Shown piece by piece: positions 48,227 to 59,706 of a DNA stretch of 64,000 nt. The stretch's first letter is position 1. The number at the start of each line of letters is the position of its first letter. The stretch is from Urechis unicinctus (lineage: Eukaryota > Annelida > Polychaeta > Xenopneusta > Urechidae): the NCBI GenBank assembly GCA_034190875.2, contig CM067348.1:7165563-7229562 (forward strand), in the 5' to 3' direction. A program made the position numbers and the translations under genes. A model generated the notes under the pieces. That model was not told the DNA's origin, did no database searches, and saw only the letters and a list, made by a program, of their open reading frames with translations.

Positions 48227-48482
48227 GATGCGGGCGAGAATCAATTTCAGCTAAGCTGATTTGTCATTGATATTTCCCTCGCGCCGGAGCAGATATGTGA
48301 AAGAGCCAGTGATAGTTGTTAACAGGGATGCTAACTCACATTTGGTTGGTCGATATGTTATACAGAAATTTATCCCGGCCGCGTCTAAACTTGCTGACAG
48401 GTTTACACGTGCGCCTCATCGGCTTGAATTGGGCCTCTGTAATCTCTAGTGGCTGACAACCATAATCTTCAACACAAATAAA
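48227..48482 (+). repeat. dispersed repeat R2, copy 1 (256 bp)
   Basis: From GATGCGGGCGAG to CACAAATAAA it matches 59001-59256 with no length difference and about ten substitutions (about 96 percent). It holds a 62-codon frame (MSLIFPS to LGLCNL) that stays open in both copies. It ends in AATAAA and is followed at once by TA plus CGAATGCGACC, the inverted terminus of R3 copy b. Class unknown. Confidence 0.85.
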
Positions 48483-48484
48483 TA

Positions 48485-48860
48485 CGAATGCGACCTTTTT
48501 GATACAATCGACCTACTATTTTGGCACACAGTCACATCTTGGCACACGATCTGAGTGCCAAAATAGTCAAGAGCTTTTTGAGTGCTTTGTTCTGCAAATT
48601 TTTATTTAAAATTTGTGTTACCTGGTAAATTATCTCCATTCACATTCATCCATTGCAAGACTTTAACCCCTGCATCGCGCAGGTGGTAGTTCGGGACGTT
48701 TGAAAAATTTTATATATTGGACTGACGACCATTTTGGTACTCTGCATTTAACAGCTTGTTTCTGGTTATTATCCGATATATCATAATCCCAACTTCTGAT
48801 ATATTGCTTAGAATTACTTCCTTCACAAATATATTCCATCCACGTGATATTCGTCAGAGG
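48485..48860 (-). repeat. dispersed repeat R3, copy b
   Basis: Reverse-complement homologue of 3968-4351. It ends (minus strand) AAAAAGGTCGCATTCG then TA at the junction with R2. It contains the same coding-looking stretch as copy a, with RSWDYDISDNNQKQAVK and PKWSSVQYIKFF read in one frame. The family is unrecognised and is described only as a fossil. Confidence 0.7.
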
Positions 48861-49320
48861 GAATTAAAAATATATATATTTGGTCTCGACGTTTTCCAAT
48901 GATATATATTCGCCCTGATAACCGAAACGCTTCGGCTGATCGGATAATTCGTAAGGCACCTCGTGCTTTGAGATGAAGTTGCGTTGCGGGCCGAGAATAT
49001 CTTTCGATTTGGTAAGCAATAACCACAACTCTTGAATATATTATGGCGTAATTCAAGACATTTATACCCAAGTCAACCAGATTATAGCGAGAAAATATAT
49101 ATAATGTCGCTAAAGTGTATTCGATAACCTGGGTTCTTAGCCTGGGTTTTCTAATATCGCCCACTGTGACATTTTGCGATTGAACTAAATCATGACAACG
49201 CTGGTTCGAAAGATTGGATATATTGTGTAGTATACTTAATCTGAGATATACATGGAATCTGGTCAATGTTTGAGGTACTTTACTTTAGCTATGTGCAGTC
49301 AAGTTATGTTGGTTAGTCGC
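48861..49320 (-). other. probable upstream part of R3 copy b
   Basis: A 147-codon minus-strand frame (49266-48823) enters copy b, and another frame reads YELSDQPKRFGYQGEYISLE near 48900-48960, so coding-derived sequence seems to continue beyond the part shared with copy a. GACAAACGCGACTAACC near 49309-49325 (minus strand) weakly resembles the terminal motif of the other end. Nothing is recognised with confidence. Confidence 0.35.
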
Positions 49321-49623
49321 GTTTGTCATAACGTATGTATGTATGTACACAATATTTTGATCCGCGATACAGGTCGCAATCTTTATTTTCAATCGTTAGG
49401 CGTAAATAATGCGTAAGACCGAGATGTTTTGTTTTTACCTTGATCTGAAACTAATGTCAAGGTCATCGAATAAGTGAAAAACTAGTATCTCGAATAACTC
49501 CATTGATAATGGTCGGATTGTTACATAGTAATAGTAACATGTTGGGAATAAGGCTAGAGCCTGTAGGTCCAATCTGGGCGTTTAGACTATAAACCATTGC
49601 TGGAGACATGCCCGGGGGAAGGA

Positions 49624-50815
49624 TCAGGGGTCGGACGGAAGGTCGTATTGGTGGGCGGTCCAGAGGCTGTCAAGGCGTGCCTTGAAAGAGTTGACGGAGG
49701 GGGCTGTGGCCACACCCTCGGGGAGAGAGTTCCAGTCGGATACCTTTCCTGAGAGAAGAAGTTCGTCCTGCATAGGCGGGTGCTGAGCTGCTTGAAAATA
49801 TTTGAGGGCATGACCGCGGGTGCCTGGTGCTGGTGCTCGCTCGAAAAAGTCAGATATTTGTAATCGATCGATTTCATGCATGATTTTATAGGTCTGAATC
49901 ATGTCTCCTCGGCGGCGCCGGTGGTGGAGGCTTGGGAGTTTGAGGTGGCGTAGCCTATCTGGGTAGCTTAAATCCCTTATCCCAGGTACTAGCTTAGTGG
50001 CTCGTCTCTGCACCCTTTCTATCAATTCTTTGTCCGTCTTGAGTAGGGGCCCCCACACCGTGTTGCAGTATTCTAAATGAGGGCGGACGTACGCCTTGTG
50101 GAGCAGGGGCAGCGAGACTTCATCCAAAACGTAAAACGATCTCTTGATGACGGCGAGGATGCTGCTGGCCTTCTTCGCCGCTGTGGCAGTCTGCTGGCGA
50201 AACTTGAGATCCACATCAACGATTACCCCGAGGTCGCGTTCATGTTGTACGGGCTCGATCGCCGAAGTGCCGATGTGGTAACTGTTGCCTGGGTTGTTCG
50301 GACCAATATGCAGCACCTTGCATTTGAGGCGGTTGAATGGCAACTGCCATGTGGCGGACCAGCTATCGAGTCGGTCGATGTCGTCTTGGATGCTTTTCCT
50401 GGTCGGCTTGGAATGCAATGGGCGGCTTATCTTCGAATCATCGGCAAAGAGGTGGCAGAAGTTGAAGGTGCAGTCTGGGAGGTCGTTAATGAAGATGACG
50501 AATAGGACCGGCCCGAGGACCGATCCCTGTGGGATTCCACTTGTCATAGAACGCCATGATGACAGCTGGCCATTGACTACTAGTACTTCTCGCTGGCGCC
50601 GATTTGCGAGGAACTTCTTGATCCATTGGTGGCAGGCGCCGTCGATGCCGAAAGCTGTTAGCTTGCTGAGAAGGCGGCCGTGGGGGACGGAGTCGAATGC
50701 TTTGGCGAAATCGAGGTATATGCAGTCGACGCACTTGCCATGGTCGAGGGCGTCGGTCCAGGCTTCGAGGGTTGATAAGAGTTGTGTTGCGCAGGAGCGG
50801 CCTGGCAGAAACCAT
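49624..50815 (-). pseudogene. LINE reverse transcriptase domain
   Basis: Open from about 50815 to 49624 in one frame. PGRSCATQLL and YLDFAKAFDSVPHGRLL (catalytic Asp, plus strand 50692-50718), then SGIPQGSVLGP, the FADD box (50437-50448), LKCKVLHIG, and the thumb/C-terminal words AYVRPHLEYCNTVWGP and RVQRRATKLVPG. These are the standard RT motifs A-E of CR1-group elements. The frame changes near 50812 relative to the upstream HGF segment. RT copies the element's RNA at a nicked genomic target. Confidence 0.85.
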
Positions 50816-50969
50816 GTTGTTCATCTGCGAAGAGATTGTTTCGGCTCATATGGTCAATGATCGCGTCGCCTATTATTGACTCGAGAACCCTCGATCCCAG
50901 AGCGGTGAGGCTAACTGGGCGGTAGTTGCAGCTCTTCTTATGGATTGGGGTGACATGGCCTACTCGCCA

Positions 50970-51540
50970 TTCAGCGGGGAAGTCGGAAGCAGTGAGGGAC
51001 AGTTCGAAGCACTTCTCGAGGGGGGGTGGTCAGTCCGGAGGAGCATTCCTTGAGGATGCGGGGGTGCCATCCGTCGGGCCCAGGGGATTTACCAGGCGAA
51101 AGTTTCTTCAGCTTCTCTTCGATTTTCTTCTCCGAGATTGCGATGTTGGGCAGTGGATAGTCGACCGGGCGGTGTGGAAGAGTCGGGGGGTTGGGACAGG
51201 TCTTCAACAGTGAATACCGATGCGAAGAGAGTTAAGTGTCTCCGCTTTACCATAGTCGGAGCTGGCGATGGTTCCGTCCTCGCGGATGAGATCGTCAACC
51301 TTAGATCGGGTCTTAAGCCTCCAGTTGATGTACCTCCAGATGGACTTTGGGTTGTGTTTCGCGTCTTCAACAATACGGCGTTCGAAGTCGGTACGGAGTC
51401 GACGGGAGAGCGATCGCAGTGCATTCCTGACCTTTTTGTAGCTAACATGGTAAGATTGGTTATGGGACTCACAGTATGTGTGCCAGAGGGCTTTCTTGGT
51501 TTTCCGCATACGATCGACCTCGGTGGTGTTGTACAACTGC
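50970..51540 (-). pseudogene. LINE linker and RT N-terminal region
   Basis: Two frames. 51536-51204 reads KALWHTYCESHNQSYHVSYK and KSIWRYINWRLKTRSKVDDL, the usual region between endonuclease and RT. 51207-50971 reads EEKLKKLSPGKSPGPDGWHP, the RT start signature (L..GKSPGPDG.HPR.LKE). Confidence 0.75.
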
Positions 51541-51703
51541 TTCCTAGAGCGCTTGGGGGCTGAGTGGGGGATGCATTCGGTGGTGGCGGTATCGAGGTGT
51601 TGGGCAAGATGAGTCCAGGCCTCCTGCGCACTTGGACAGTCGAGTTCAGTGTCCCAGCCGACTGCCTAAAGCATGCCCGTGAGCCGGGGGTAGTTACCCC
51701 TAT

Positions 51704-52470
51704 TTAGGTTGAAACGGCGCTGGTCGGAGACTGCTGGCGTGGGGTAGCATATGATGTTGAACTTGAGACATATGTGATAACTTTTCCATAAGGGGGGGGG
51801 GGGGTGCTATACTCGAGGGCGGATATGATGTCTTCTTCGGCAAGTATCAGGTCCAGTGTGCTTGGCCTATGACCTTGGCGAAAGCGGGTTGGCTCCAAGA
51901 CATGCTGAGTCAAGACGAGGTCTTGGACAGTGTTGAGGAGCTGTTGTGAGTGTTGGGTTACTGGTGCATTTGCAACACAAGTATCCCAGTCGATCTCTCT
52001 CATATTGAAGACTATCACTAGATGGGTGGGCTTCAGTTGTGAAGCTTGATGGAGTAGGCATGAGAGGCTGGTGTTATTGTCCGCTGTGGATCGGGGGCTG
52101 CGGTAGATGCAACCGAGAAGAAGTTCCTCCTGGCCTCTTAACTTAACGCGAACCCACAAATGTTCTTGGAAACTTGTGTTGGGAATCTCGACTGTCGAAG
52201 CTTTCAGGCTCTGTTGGTGTATATTGCTATGCCTCGGACACAGGGGATATTTGCAGGGTCAAAGTTCAGGAAACAATCGTAACCGGGGAGGCTGAGGAGA
52301 GCGGGAGCGATCGCGTGCCGCAGTGCCTTGGGAACAACTTCGGTTATAGCGATGATGTCGGGTTCGTCGCCCTTTATGACGTCGGAAAGGTCGTCCCTTT
52401 TGTTAAGAAACTGGTCTGCATTTGTGTACAGTACAGAGGACGAGTTAAGTGATCTGTCGGAGTTGCTTTT
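51704..52470 (-). pseudogene. LINE endonuclease (EEP) domain
   Basis: Begins LYTNADQFLNKRDDL, then DEPDIIAITEVVPK (catalytic Glu context, plus strand about 52335-52375), RGIAIYTNR, LLLGCIYRSP, REIDW and FRQGHRPSTLDLILAEE. These are apurinic-like endonuclease landmarks of CR1-group ORF2. The GD of the usual GDFN before REIDW is missing (IVFNMREIDW), and a stop follows YTNRA, so the domain is inactive. Confidence 0.75.
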
Positions 52471-52629
52471 ACGGGACTGACTGGCTGGTTTGACGGGGGC
52501 GGGGGGCGGGTCAGGTGAACGCGGGAGTCAATCCTGGCCTGCGCCCGAGACAGTGACACCAGCCATGTTCTGTTCTGCGGCATAGGAAAGATGGTCTCTG
52601 GTGATGTGTTGCCCTTATTGATTCCCTAG

Positions 52630-54990
52630 AACAGTAAATGTTAAAGCAGAAAGGGGGAACACAAATTATGGCCAATTAATATGTCCAGCATGCAGTAGGG
52701 GTGTGCCCCATGGGATCTCAAAAAAAATGGGTTATGTGTTTATTTACCTGTACCTTATCACCAACTCGTGCACAAGGTATGAAAAAATGGCAAGAGCAAT
52801 ATACCCATCCTACAAAGGGCGGTATGTATTCAACGATATGAAGTCAGTCAGCAAACAAGAGTTTCGGCGATTTAATTTTGCGGCCAGACACATTTTCAAA
52901 AAGTTCAATTTGAACGGATCGGTTTCTGCGCGCAGTTGTGTTATTTTGTCAATGATTATCTTTTGTCCGGAGGCCGAAAAAAACCCGTCGTACAAGGTAA
53001 AATGGCAAGAGCATACCCCGACATGTAAAAAAAAACATATCTCTATATATCTCTAATATTAAATGCCCCCTCCCCCGGGACCTGCAGTCACATGGCGAGT
53101 GAAACTGGAACTTCGTAATGTGACGTCATATCTCCAAAACTGGGGCTGCCGCGAATGAAAGTTGTGATTCTAAAAGTTCATTTGACAATTGCTAAATAAT
53201 CACGAGACAGTGGATAACCAAAATAGGCCGCATAAGCGGATATTCATCTCATTTGTCGACATATATATTTACGTAGGTACACAACTTGGTGGTAAGCCCC
53301 GGAGACGCGAAATAACAAGAATTGCCACACGACCCACATACTTTCAGGCACGACGGTATATATTTATATCACCGTCGTGCGCGCCTAATCACCAACCTAC
53401 CATTACATTGGGAAGCGTAAGTGATAGTATTACTGATTTCATAGAATCGACGAATGTTTGCACACTTATTCATAACCCCTCTAAATGCTTTTATTGAGAA
53501 GCAGCCACTCACTAATAGCCATTGATATCACATAACCACCAGCAGCGTTATTTTGCTGTTCCCCACTAAGAAGCTGCTCACGAGCGCCTATGCGCCCATC
53601 CAGTCCGCTAAGCGCTGTGTTTCTAAACCCCTTACGCATCCTACTTCAACGCGAGAATGCTCTTCTGCCTTTACCCGCCAGGCGACTATCATCCTACACC
53701 GTGGTAACTGTCTATTCCACAGATCGATTACTATCGTTTACGTAGTAAGAATATCTCCTCGAATAACACCCTCTTTGTTGTATTCTGAGTAACATGACAG
53801 AGTTCTTCCGTATTTGTTAAAAGATACGGGATGGAGAGAAGAGGAGAGTTTCCCAAACAATGCAGGTCAAATAGTTCATTGGGATGTTCCAATAAGCAGG
53901 GTTGATAGATTCAGCGGGATGACATAAAAACATTTTAAAGTATTTTAAGCATGGCAACAGTTTCTGTCACACACGCCAAATGGCTGTGAACTGCGCAAAT
54001 GAATACAACCGTCCATTTGAATTTGTAAATAAGGTTAATTCCATATCAACTAACTTAAAAAAACATGACCTACTCAGATTCGCCAACATTTGACAAAGTC
54101 GCTATATGAAATCTCCCAAAGACCCGTATCGTTGCCATGGCGCCGAAGCTATATGGCGTTTAGAGATTTGTCTGGGTCAATTGCGACCGTAAAAGTCAGG
54201 TACCTTCTTGACAAACTACCAAATATACATTATTCACACAGTATTCGACACTGTTGGATCATTGAATACCATATAATAACAAAACACTTGAAATAAAAAC
54301 ACATTACTACGATCGAAACTACCAAATATCACTCTTTGACTCTATCCATGATAATCTGGCTTCGAACTTTGACCCTAGATGAACGACAGATCGGCGAAAT
54401 ATGGAGCGAAAAACTAGGAGACGATTATCAAAGTAAAGTTACCTAAAATTGCTTATCTGACAAATAATGATCATTAAAATTAAATTTAACTTATTTTGTT
54501 ACAGCCCTGGTTAAGAATGATACGATTGTTACAGTATTTCGGCTAATAATGACATTTCACAAATTACGAAACTCGTAAACATTAACTCTACATTAGGCCC
54601 CTTACATCGTGAATTCGCGGAAAGCATAGACATTTGTTGTTAAATACGGATTTCCCTAACAAATACATTCTGACATGGACGGAAAAGAAGCTGTGTCGGT
54701 AAATAATATACTATCTCTATTACTGCGTGTTCTGTATTACCTAATCCGCGTTTTACTCCTACCAAGACCGTATTTATATCCAGGACCCAATTCCCTCGAT
54801 GGAACGTCCTCGATCAGCTGCATGCGTTTCAATACTGTTGGATGGTTCTGTTAACAAATTGTTGTTTGACAGACTTGTTTGGCTATTATAGCTAAGACTG
54901 TTCGTTGATATGTAAATGCAAAAGAACTTGACTATGAAACATCAACTTAACAATTTTAACAATTAATGGTTACCCTTCACTTAGCCCTAC
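52630..54990. other. no gene recognised
   Basis: A 117-codon plus-strand frame at 52703-53056 has open minus-strand overlap and no known domain. ACAAGGTA...AAATGGCAAGAGCA occurs at about 52771 and again at about 52995, a short direct repeat 224 bp apart, perhaps ends of a small insertion. Confidence 0.4.
53348..53380. repeat. perfect hairpin, 10-bp arms, 13-nt AT loop
   Basis: GCACGACGGT and ACCGTCGTGC flank ATATATTTATATC. GC-rich arms around an AT-only loop make a stable cruciform candidate. Confidence 0.8.
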
Positions 54991-56462
54991 ACAGGTACAA
55001 GACGTTTGAGTATAAATTCATGTTACCGTTCGACCGGAGCTACCATTCACTCCCTTCACTAGGCTGCAGCCATGAAGATTGATATGATGTTATATGGACA
55101 TTATGGTCAGACATAACCATAATGTGTATGGTACTGCACTGTTTGGCAAGTTGTGATTGAAGAGACTAATCTAATGTTGCAGCACCATTGATGGTTTTAA
55201 CTGCCCTGTATGATTTGCATGGTAGGTTTTATAAATTTATCAACACATATCAGTGGCTGCTTACCCATTATCACTTGGTGTTTCATAAACTTAACTATTG
55301 CCAATTATCTTAATATGGTAGACCTCAAAGGTCAACAGGTCCTCAGATTGCAATTATAAATAATACTTGGGTGTAGTCATATTTCTGATGTTGGATCTAA
55401 ATTGTAAAGAGGTAGGCGATGTCATGACCAAATATCAATTACAATTTGAAGTCACAACATCACATGCATATTGGGCTGTTGCCTATCCAGGCAATGGCCA
55501 ATGTGATGGTCTATCAAAAGAGGGAATAAGTTGATGGTGCAAATACAGACTTGAAAGTGTCAGATATTACCAGAGGGTCACCTAATACAAATAACACCAG
55601 TCATTAAATAAACAGCCTCTGAACTGCATAACTATTTGATTGCATAATCAATGAGCATCTGTGCTATAAAAATCATGACTATGCTTATTATGTAATTTGA
55701 CAGTAGATAATATTGAATGTTCTCAGCTGAACAGCTGATGTGGCCTCACATACGTTTCCTGGCATTGAATTGTGATCTGACCTTGGAAGGTATCATATAA
55801 GTGAGTTTGGAAACATTTTACCAGGTGTTATATTGTGAAAATAAATAACCAGCATCTGTATACTGGGTCTCTATTTTCTAACCGCATTGCCCTCCAAGCT
55901 TCCATTCCTATTTAGTTATCTAATAAAGATGCAGATTGAAATGCATCATCATTTATATAGAGCTCTGTTAAAGTTTGGGCCCATATACTGTGAATATGGA
56001 AGAAATTCTATTTTGAACCAACGGATATGTATATTTCCACAAATCTACCCACATATGTTTCATTAATATAGGTACCTAGGTCAGATGTAAGCTTAGGAAC
56101 CTATCAGAGAATACTGCCTGAATTGACCATAACTAAAGTGGACGTGTACTTGGCACAAATGGATTGCCTTGACACGGTCTGTTCGTTTGCTTGTATGATG
56201 AAGTATTTTTTAATTTTGTACCACAAGTTCAACCATACTGACATTTTTGTAACATGGTCCGATTTTTATCAAATTATCAATTAGATGGTTCTGAAAACTC
56301 ACAAAATATGCAGGTCACATAATTATGAACAAATGTGTAGCAATGGCAGAAATATGCATTGTTTCTCATTGTTTACATCTGAATTAATGCATAGTCTGTT
56401 ATTTATCAATTATATTAATTTTGCAATGCATATTGTAAACTGTTTGTGCTTTTGTTTATTAG
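54991..56462. other. no gene recognised; possible intron/upstream of the exon-like blocks
   Basis: AT-rich sequence with no frame above about 60 codons. If the blocks at 56463 and 56857 are real exons, this would hold earlier introns or the promoter. Confidence 0.35.
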
Positions 56463-56628
56463 ATACTGAACCAGCAGCCCGAGCAAGTACCAGTTATGCC
56501 ACAAGTCTGACTAGAACAACAAGCCCTGTAGACCCCAGACTTAACTATGCCAACAAAAACAACTTGATTTCTAGTGACACCAGAGTCAGAACAGGATGTC
56601 TCGAGCAGAACATGCATCAAAGATACAA
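56463..56628 (+). CDS. candidate internal exon A, unrecognised
   Basis: A strong acceptor (TGCTTTTGTTTATTAG) and a perfect donor (GTGAGT) bound 166 bp open in the frame reading DTEPAARASTSYATSLTRTT and NYANKNNLISSDTRVRTG. Ser/Thr-rich, disordered-looking. It ends in phase 2, and the block at 56857-56949 continues it in frame. No family recognised. Confidence 0.4.
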
Positions 56629-56856
56629 GTGAGTATTTTTCATTCCTCAGTGATCTGATAACTAGTGACAAGGTATATACCAAAGAAAGACTTCTTTGCA
56701 TTATAAATGAATTCTAGTTAAGTGACCTTCATATAAAAGACACTACCCACTGCATAGTCTATAAAGGCCTGTGCTATATTATGAAAGTCATTACAAGTCT
56801 GCTATAACTCGAAACTAATAGCGAAATATGAAAAAAAATATATCAATGCAGTGCAG

Positions 56857-56949
56857 ACCACTTCTAATGGGATACATGGCAGACCCAAGCTCTACAACTT
56901 GCCTTCAGAAGTTCTATTCAGATCCCCAGTCTAAGGAAACTACTCCCAG
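56857..56949 (+). CDS. candidate internal exon B, unrecognised
   Basis: 93 bp between a weak acceptor (AATGCAGTGCAG) and the donor CCCAG/GTATGG. It reads PLLMGYMADPSSTTCLQKFY and SDPQSKETTP in phase with exon A. Joining it to the acceptor at 57653 would not enter the transposase frame and would meet a stop within seven codons. So A and B either belong to another transcript or serve as leader exons. Confidence 0.3.
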
Positions 56950-57751
56950 GTATGGTATATATACTTCAGAATATACTGTATTAATCAGGATAAATTTGAC
57001 AGACAGATCATTCCCAGTATCTCTGTTATGGTAGATGTCATATATTATATACAATTGTTGCACAATTGTGATGTAGGCTGAATTTTTATTTAAGCTTGTA
57101 GATTAGCCATACACTGCCATGTGATGTTTCATGATTAAGTAACTTTATCTGATGCTTTATCAGTAAGTTATATCTTCTATTATCAGCATTACTCTGCAGA
57201 CAGATTATTGCAAAAGTTGTATCTACACTGACTCAATGTACAATCTATGTAGCTCTAAAATAATCTCTCTTATTGTTCTGTGCATCTTTCTGAAGATGTC
57301 CTGGTCAATCTTAAACCTGCTGAGGTGCTGCAATCTTGAGTTCAACAGCTATTTAGTCTGTAAAACATTTATGGTCACTATCTTATACAGAATGCATGTG
57401 ACACTATTCATTTGACACTACCCTCACACACAACCTCACTTTGACACCTGGAGTTGTTCTACACCATTCAATCAGACAAATGGTAGGTTATAGCTGTATC
57501 AGCAAGGAACACTACCTAACATTCTGTGTGATGACCCATCAATCTGAACCACACATCTCTTGCCTCCAGTTTCGGTTGAATAATAGAACTGTTACTTCTG
57601 GATTAGTGGTGCTAAGTAATTTGCTTAATATGTATACATGTTGATTGTTTCAGGGAAGAAAGAAGTTCTTAAGTCAAAGCTGCCAATAGGACGTTCCCTA
57701 CTTGGCAGAAGAGTCATCATTCATCATCAAACTGCCAAAGAAACTGTCACA

Positions 57752-58564
57752 ATGCCTCGAAGAAAAGACTTCACCCTACAGAAGAAAGTAGAGATCCTGA
57801 AAGAACTAAAAAGAAGTCGCCAAAGCCAAGCTACAATCGCCATGAAATTGGAAGTTTCCACGTCCGCCATATCGCGCTTAGCAAAGAACAGGAATGACAT
57901 GTTGGAGCAACAGGGAGCCGGCCAATACGAAAGCCGAAAACGAAAGAGAGCGGGTGCAGACGAAGAACTGGATGAGGCACTGTTTACGTGGTTCAAACAG
58001 AAGTGGGCCCAAGGCGCACGACTGTCCGGAACAGAAATTCAATCAAAGGCTCTCCAGCTAGCGGAAATGAAGAGGGTGCCGAGTTTCAGAGCATCATCTG
58101 GTTGGCTGTGGCGCTTGAAGTCACGGTTCAACGTAGCCTTCAAAAAGCAGCAAGGTGAAAAACAAGACGCCGATAACCCGTCCGCCCGCCACTGGCTCCA
58201 AGACAAATTTCCTGAAATTCCCGCCGACTTCAGTGACCAGTACATATTCAACGCAGACGAGACGACCCTGTACTTCCGGGCCTTCAATGACAAGGAACAC
58301 TGCCTGCCCACGGAGGGATTCGCCGGAGGGAAAGCCGCCAAGGAAAGGATCACCGTCCTACTTTGCGCCAATATGGACGGATCGGAAACGCTGCCGCTGC
58401 TCGTCATCAGTAAAAGTCGTCGCCCGCGCTGTTTTCCGAAAGATACCACAAAACTGCCGGTCGAGTACGCTTCTTCGAAAAATACATGGATGACGGGAGA
58501 GATCTTCGCAAACTGGCTGGCTAAATGGGACCAAAAGCTCTACTTCAACCAACGTAACATTTAA
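57752..58564 (+). pseudogene. Tigger/pogo-type transposase, truncated
   Basis: Start chosen at MPRRKDFTLQKKVEILKELK, the normal beginning of the family, although the frame stays open back to 57638. Residues 1-55: pogo/CENP-B N-terminal helix-turn-helix (SQATIAMKLEVSTSAISRLA). About 65-135: HTH_CenpB second half (LDEALFTWFKQKWAQGARLS, then FRASSGWLWRLKSRFNV). From about 160: DDE_1 domain with the first catalytic Asp in IFNADETTLYF, then ITVLLCANMDGSE and LLVISKSRRPRCF. The frame stops after KWDQKLYFNQRNI, exactly before the expected LLLVDN block, so the second and third catalytic Asp are absent. Two-metal strand transfer is impossible, but the DNA-binding half is intact. Codons are GC-richer than the flanks. 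Confidence 0.85.
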
Positions 58565-58640
58565 TTCCCGCCACAACAAGTTCACCAAACTGTCGCATAA
58601 TGGTTTTTGTTGCGTCGTAAAGCGTTTGGGTTTCCGTTAT

Positions 58641-58775
58641 GTACCAAAATAGTAGGTTTTTTGTGATGTACCAAAATGGTTGGTTTTTGGTTATGTCCCA
58701 AAATAGTTGGTTTTTTGCTATGTCCCAAAAAAGTTGTATTTTTGCTATGTTCCAAAATAGTTGGTTTTTTGCATG
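58641..58775 (+). repeat. 27-bp tandem repeat, five units
   Basis: Units like GTCCCAAAATAGTTGGTTTT plus TTGCTAT start at 58641 and repeat every 27 bp. A further unit occurs at about 58948-58974, and an inverted CTATTTTGG patch lies near 58792. Read on the minus strand each unit gives nine residues (KKPTILGHS-like). The CCAAAATAGT word also occurs near the end of R3 copy b, so the array probably grew from subterminal transposon sequence. Confidence 0.9.
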
Positions 58776-58974
58776 TCCCTAATACCCGAACTATTTTGGA
58801 ACACCCATTTTGGTACACAAAATATATAAGTTTAATACAAAAATGAAAAACCAAGATAAGTTTACGAAACCGAAACATGTTACCGACAGACCAACAGAAA
58901 ACAGGAAATAATCATCATATTGACCATATGTTTTGTCGCCTCAAAACGTACCAAAATGGTTGGTTTTTTGCTAA

Positions 58975-58997
58975 ATGTCCAAAATGGTCGCATTCGT
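58975..58997 (+). repeat. transposon terminus shared with R3
   Basis: CCAAAATGGTCGCATTCG followed by TA. The last 11 bases (GGTCGCATTCG) equal the end of R3 copy b (48485-48495, inverted) and nearly equal that of copy a (4341-4351). A flanking TA fits a Tc1/mariner/pogo-type target. It is probably the 3' end of the Tigger-type element. Confidence 0.55.
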
Positions 58998-59000
58998 ATG

Positions 59001-59256
59001 GATGCGGGCGAGATTCAATTTCAGCTAAGCTGATTTGTCATTGATATTTCCATCGCGTCAGGGCAGATATGTGAAAGAGCCAGTGATAGTTGTTAACAGG
59101 GATGCTAACTCACATTTGGTTGGTCGATATGTTACACAGAAATTTAGCCCGGCCGCGTCTAAACTTGCTGACAGGTTTACACGTGCGCCTCATCGGCTTG
59201 AATTGGGCCTCTGTAATCTCTAGTGGCTGACAACCGTAATCTTCAGCACAAATAAA
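59001..59256 (+). repeat. dispersed repeat R2, copy 2 (256 bp)
   Basis: Gap-free partner of 48227-48482. It begins 3 bp after the TA that follows the transposon terminus. The 62-codon frame (59035-59223) is open here too, with four residue differences (RS/QG, I/T, I/S). It ends CACAAATAAAA. Confidence 0.85.
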
Positions 59257-59309
59257 AACAAGAGTCGGATATTACAACCTCTGTGATATATTACTTCCTG
59301 AATGTTTTA

Positions 59310-59311
59310 TG

Positions 59312-59364
<53 letters not shown>

Positions 59365-59384
59365 AATAAATATATATATATATA

Positions 59385-59420
<36 letters not shown>

Positions 59421-59675
59421 TATATATATGAATATATATATAGATATAAATATATATATATCTATATATATATATATATGTACATATATATATAGTTATT
59501 TATAGTTATATATATTAATATATATATATATATATGCATATATATATATGTATATATATATATATGAATATATATATATATATATTTATATAATGAAATA
59601 TGGTTATATATATATATATATATATATATCTCTATACTATATATCTATATTTATGTATCTCTATATATATATATG

Positions 59676-59706
<31 letters not shown>

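Larger units (their letters stand above)
49560..52600 (-). mobile_element. CR1-group non-LTR retrotransposon (LINE), ORF2
   Basis: About 3 kb on the minus strand with an endonuclease/exonuclease/phosphatase domain, an inter-domain linker and a reverse transcriptase in the order and wording of CR1/jockey-group elements. GC content is clearly above its surroundings, indicating a recent arrival. Several frame changes and internal stops divide it, and the endonuclease region carries a G13 run (51792-51804), so this copy cannot move. No ORF1 or poly(A) is visible. Long plus-strand frames over the same span are shadows. Confidence 0.85.

Noticed and set aside
50077-51563. Plus-strand frames of 140-190 codons
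   Set aside because: Shadows of the GC-rich LINE coding region, which reads as endonuclease and reverse transcriptase on the minus strand.
57727-58449. Minus-strand frames opposite the transposase
   Set aside because: The plus strand carries an unmistakable pogo/CENP-B and DDE_1 reading; these are shadows.
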